A stretch of DNA of 64,000 nucleotides from Flagellimonas_A sp039592695 (GTDB taxonomy: Bacteria; Bacteroidota; Bacteroidia; Flavobacteriales; Flavobacteriaceae): contig NZ_JBBUTK010000002.1 in assembly GCF_039592695.1 (NCBI RefSeq), positions 682,001 to 746,000 on the forward strand, read 5' to 3'. Under the pieces are notes generated by a model. It searched no databases. It had not been told where the DNA came from and was given only the letters and a program-made list of their open reading frames with translations. Positions 61,503-64,000 of the stretch are shown here, one piece after another (the first letter of the stretch is position 1; each line of letters starts with the position of its first letter). The translations under genes and the position numbers were made by a program.

Positions 61503-61930
61503 ATCGTAATTTTACCGAAAATAGGGGTTTAACTTAGGCCTAAAAATTTTTGTTGATATTTTCACGCCCAAAGTTGATAAGACGTTGTTTTTCGGGTTGG
61601 AGACGTAAGACGGAAGCCAATTTGAAGATTTGCTGATTTGAAAATGTATTGGTGTATCAATATATCAATGTACCAATTTATTAATGTGAAAGTATACCGA
61701 TGTTTTTTCCGTTTTCAAAGTTCCATGTGTTGTGCCACAAATCACCTCACCGGTGAATCGTCACCGGTCACCATTTTTCCATCATTCTATGTTCTTACCT
61801 CTAACCTCATACCCCAAAAGGCACGAATGGCTATGATTTGTATTTGATATTTGATTTTGCGTTTGAAATTGACTCTTGAACTTGAGTTTGAACTTTGAAA
61901 ACCTATCTTAGTATTGAAACAAAGCCTAGC
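61503..61930. other. Divergent spacer between mutS and the SpoU gene
   Basis: No credible ORF. The left part has a minus-strand TATTTTCG box (61523-61516, one mismatch) for mutS. The middle has AT-rich words around 61640-61690 (GTATCAATATATCAATGTACC). TCACCGGTGA (61747-61756), a perfect 10-base palindrome, is followed four bases later by TCACCGGTCA. The right end has TATCTTAG near 61903, a weak -7 box for the methyltransferase gene. Confidence 0.6.
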
Positions 61931-62461
61931 ATGCGCAAACTTAAAAATGAAGAGCTCGAACGGTTGGATGTGGCCGCTTTCAAAGAAGCCCGAAAGACAC
62001 CATTGATTTTGGTTCTGGATGATGTTCGGAGTCTCAATAACATCGGTTCAGTGTTCAGAACAGCCGATGCTTTTTTGATCAAAAGAATCTACCTCTGCGG
62101 CATCACCGCAACCCCGCCACACAAGGATATTCAAAAAACAGCACTGGGGTCGACCGAAAGTGTTGCATGGGAATATCGAGAGCATGTTCTTGAATTGGTC
62201 AACGAATTGAAATCCCAAAAAGTCAAATTAATTTCCATTGAACAGGCTGAAAATGCGACCCTGCTCAACGAGTTTGAAATCCAAAGACAGGAAACCTACG
62301 CCTTGATCTTTGGCAATGAGGTGAAAGGTGTTTCGCAAGAAGTGGTGAACCACAGTGATGAAGTGGTTGAGATTCCGCAGTTTGGTACCAAACACTCTTT
62401 GAACATTTCGGTAAGCGTCGGGGTGGTTGTCTGGAATTTCTGGTCAAAGCTCAATAGCTGA
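61931..62461 (+). CDS. SpoU/TrmH-family RNA methyltransferase
   Basis: The protein of about 176 residues is a SPOUT methyltransferase, adding a methyl group from S-adenosylmethionine to a ribose 2'-OH in tRNA or rRNA. Motif 1 is LDDVRSLNNIGSVFRTADAF near residue 31-50; motif 2 is ALIFGNEVKGVSQEV near 125 and motif 3 the HSLNISVSVGVVVW near 157. ATG 61931 (RKLKNEELERLD) is favoured over TTG 61895, which adds 12 residues. It is a short form without an extra RNA-binding domain; the exact target is unknown. Confidence 0.9.
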   Translation: MRKLKNEELERLDVAAFKEARKTPLILVLDDVRSLNNIGSVFRTADAFLIKRIYLCGITATPPHKDIQKTALGSTESVAWEYREHVLELVNELKSQKVKLISIEQAENATLLNEFEIQRQETYALIFGNEVKGVSQEVVNHSDEVVEIPQFGTKHSLNISVSVGVVVWNFWSKLNS

Positions 62462-62477
62462 AAACACTTGTAGTTGA

Positions 62478-62528
62478 AGTCCCTTTTCCTTTGGGGAGAG
62501 TCTCGATTGCTATCGAGATAGGGTAGGG
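62478..62528 (+). repeat. Two-hairpin palindromic element, diverged copy of 25224
   Basis: TCTCGAT (62501-62507) pairs with ATCGAGA (62512-62518); a preceding CCTTTTCCTTTGGGGAGAG resembles the first hairpin of the 25224 element. It lies between the SpoU gene and the folK terminator. Confidence 0.55.
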
Positions 62529-62534
62529 CCAATG

Positions 62535-62559
62535 AAAAACCCTGACGGTGATGTCAGGG
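62535..62559 (-). terminator. Terminator after folK-dNK (minus strand)
   Basis: CCCTGAC (62540-62546) and GTCAGGG (62553-62559) pair perfectly around a 6-base loop; on the minus strand they are followed by TTTTTC. It lies about 80 bases past the stop. Confidence 0.7.
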
Positions 62560-62642
62560 CAGAATATATAGTTTGAGTTAGTTAGTTTCTCTTGAAAACG
62601 TTGCCAATAACGGAAATCAATCTGTGATATGCAAATATTTTC

Positions 62643-63785
62643 TTAAAAAATACGCTCCAGTATTTTTTTTCCGATAGCCCCTAAAACGATTTCATAGTCT
62701 GATATATTGGCTACAAAATCCAATTCTTTCAAATTGATGATCGTACTGTTTTGGTCAGGATGTCCTTTAATAAAGTCAAGATAGCCCCGGTTGATTTTTT
62801 CAAGATAATCGGCTTTAATCTGCTGCTCATAATCACGCCCCCGCTTTTTGATGTTTTCTAGCAATCGCTCCGTACTTTGGTACAAATACACATAGATGTC
62901 GGGTTTTTTTACCTCTTTGTACATAAAGTTGAACAGCTTTCGATAGAGGTCAAATTCAACCTTTTGAAGCGTGACGTTGGCAAAAATCAGGGATTTGTAA
63001 ATATCATAGTCACTGACCATAAAGGTTTTGAAAAGGTCAAACTGTGAGGTGTCATCAGTAAATTGTTGGTAACGATCGGCCAAAAAAGACATTTCCAGCG
63101 GAAAGGCATAACGGGCTTGGTCTTCGTAAAATTTTGGAAGAAAGGGATTATCGGCAAAGCGCTCCAACACCAATTTTGCATTGAAATCTTTGGCGATTTC
63201 TTTGGTGAGCGTGGTCTTTCCTACACCGATATTGCCCTCGATGGCCAAGAAATGGAGTTGTGAGAACAAGCCTTCCCGATTTTTGAACAATCGCCCCTTT
63301 TTCTGCATCACACTTTTATCCTTGCACTCTTGCAATAGGTTTCGGGTATCTTTTTTTAATAGCGGATGGTAAAATTGCGGAGCGATATCGGCCAAGGGTT
63401 TGAGCACAAAACGACGTTCGTGCATTTTTGGATGCGGAACCGTAAGGCTGTCAGCATCGATAATGGCGTCCCCGTAATATATAATGTCAATATCCAAAGA
63501 ACGTGACCGGTAGTTTTCATCGGCATACCGCTGTCTGCCCGATTGTTGTTCAATCGACAAAAGACATTCCAAGAGCAAATCAGGCCTCAAATCGGTTTCA
63601 ACGGCCACACAAAGATTCAGAAAATCATCGCCATCGAATCCCCACGAGGCATTTTCATAAACACCGGAGATTTGGGTCACTTTTCCCGCCAACTTATTGA
63701 GACTTAAAATGGCCTGCTGCAAGATGTGGGGGCGAAACCCCTGATTGCTTCCCAGTGATAGGTATGCCGTAACTTTTTCTTTCAT
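62643..63785 (-). CDS. folK: Fusion of HPPK (FolK) with deoxynucleoside kinase
   Basis: The 380-residue protein joins two enzymes. Residues 1-165 are HPPK, which pyrophosphorylates hydroxymethyldihydropterin in folate synthesis: AYLSLGSNQG at the start, RSRSLDIDIIYYGD near 92-105 and LTVPHPKMHERRFVLKPL near 112-130. Residues 178-380 are a deoxynucleoside kinase: P-loop LAIEGNIGVGKTTLTKEIA, the LERFADNPFLPKFY block, and the LID arginine region ENIKKRGRDYEQQI near 315. The second domain phosphorylates deoxynucleosides in salvage. A TAAAGATA (63814-63821), read as TATCTTTA on the minus strand, may be its -7 box. Confidence 0.93.
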   Translation of the reverse strand: MKEKVTAYLSLGSNQGFRPHILQQAILSLNKLAGKVTQISGVYENASWGFDGDDFLNLCVAVETDLRPDLLLECLLSIEQQSGRQRYADENYRSRSLDIDIIYYGDAIIDADSLTVPHPKMHERRFVLKPLADIAPQFYHPLLKKDTRNLLQECKDKSVMQKKGRLFKNREGLFSQLHFLAIEGNIGVGKTTLTKEIAKDFNAKLVLERFADNPFLPKFYEDQARYAFPLEMSFLADRYQQFTDDTSQFDLFKTFMVSDYDIYKSLIFANVTLQKVEFDLYRKLFNFMYKEVKKPDIYVYLYQSTERLLENIKKRGRDYEQQIKADYLEKINRGYLDFIKGHPDQNSTIINLKELDFVANISDYEIVLGAIGKKILERIF

Positions 63786-63871
63786 GGATATGTGATAGGC
63801 GAAATATGGCAGCTAAAGATAAGTTTTACAGCGAATTTTAAAAGTCAAGATGAGTTCATTGTAACAATATT

Positions 63872-63879
63872 TATCTTTG
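63872..63879 (+). promoter_or_regulatory. -7 box of sppA
   Basis: TATCTTTG matches TANNTTTG exactly, 22 bases before the ATG at 63902. No TTG lies at the usual spacing. Confidence 0.5.
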
Positions 63880-63901
63880 GCGTCATATCAAAAAAGAATT
63901 G

Positions 63902-64000
63902 ATGAAATTTCTACGGAATTTACTGGCTGCTATTTTAGGATGCCTCATCGCATTTGGAATCATAGTTATGATGTTTTTCATTTTTGCCGCTCTGGTGAGC
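63902..64000 (+). CDS. sppA: Signal peptide peptidase SppA, N-terminal end (partial)
   Basis: Only 33 residues are in the window: FLRNLLAAILGCLIAFGIIV followed by MMFFIFAALVS. This N-terminal membrane anchor is characteristic of flavobacterial SppA, a membrane serine protease that clears cleaved signal peptides. The catalytic part lies outside the window, so the call rests on the anchor alone. Confidence 0.6.
   Translation, partial: MKFLRNLLAAILGCLIAFGIIVMMFFIFAALVS

Noticed and set aside
61638..61847. Plus-strand ORF of 69 codons in the mutS spacer
   Set aside because: Translation of AT-rich word repeats, no plausible protein pattern.

Overview
The window comes from a marine-type member of the Flavobacteriaceae (Bacteroidota). 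The evidence is the gene content: SprA, two PorP/SprF proteins and a type B C-terminal sorting domain of the type IX secretion system (T9SS), the order maeB-ruvA-sprA-gcvH-vanZ-tonB, and Bacteroidota-style promoters (TANNTTTG at -7, usually with TTG about 20 bases upstream). I cannot name the genus from sequence alone. There is no prophage, CRISPR array, integron or intact insertion sequence; the window reads as chromosomal core with a few accessory blocks.

Layout. 1-3.4 kb: amino-sugar block (end of a DUF4434 protein, a GlcNAc 2-epimerase of the renin-binding-protein type, a secreted FAD oxidoreductase). 3.5-4.4 kb: queG. 4.4-7.8 kb: a sucrose phosphorylase and an SLC45-type sugar transporter, a compact sucrose uptake and phosphorolysis unit with its own promoter and terminator. 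7.8-19.6 kb: maeB, ruvA, the giant T9SS translocon gene sprA, gcvH, vanZ-like and tonB-like. 20.2-25.5 kb: cytochrome oxidase maturation and subunits (ctaB, two subunit III proteins, subunit IV, a degenerate SCO-like protein, SCO, DUF420). 25.6-35.3 kb: an eight-gene MacAB/TolC-type export cluster with four FtsX-type permeases and two adaptors but only one ATPase and one TolC. 35.5-40.4 kb: tsaB, mscS, a DUF255 thioredoxin lipoprotein, dodecin, and an Nfu protein with a doubled N-terminal domain. 40.5-47.8 kb: a PorP/SprF protein, a secreted von Willebrand A protein, a TPR histidine kinase with LytTR regulator, a gamma carbonic anhydrase and fabD. 47.9-55.0 kb: a T9SS surface module (Calx-beta adhesin with type B sorting domain, PorP/SprF, OmpA-family protein). 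55.0-64.0 kb: an Nramp-like transporter, an alpha/beta hydrolase, a small membrane protein with HTH regulator, tRNA-Leu and tRNA-Gly, mutS, a SpoU methyltransferase, a fused folK-deoxynucleoside kinase, and the start of sppA.

The least explained material is non-coding. A 154-bp fold-back palindrome (52931-53084) supplies the stop codon of one T9SS gene and reads in frame into the next. Small palindromic words recur at distant spacers. There are word-like degenerate spacers, one holding a 64-bp direct repeat, and a structured minus-strand RNA candidate near 19.9 kb. Among proteins, the most unusual are the one-ATPase/four-permease exporter, the Nramp-like protein without the DPGN metal motif, and the SCO-like protein without its cysteines.
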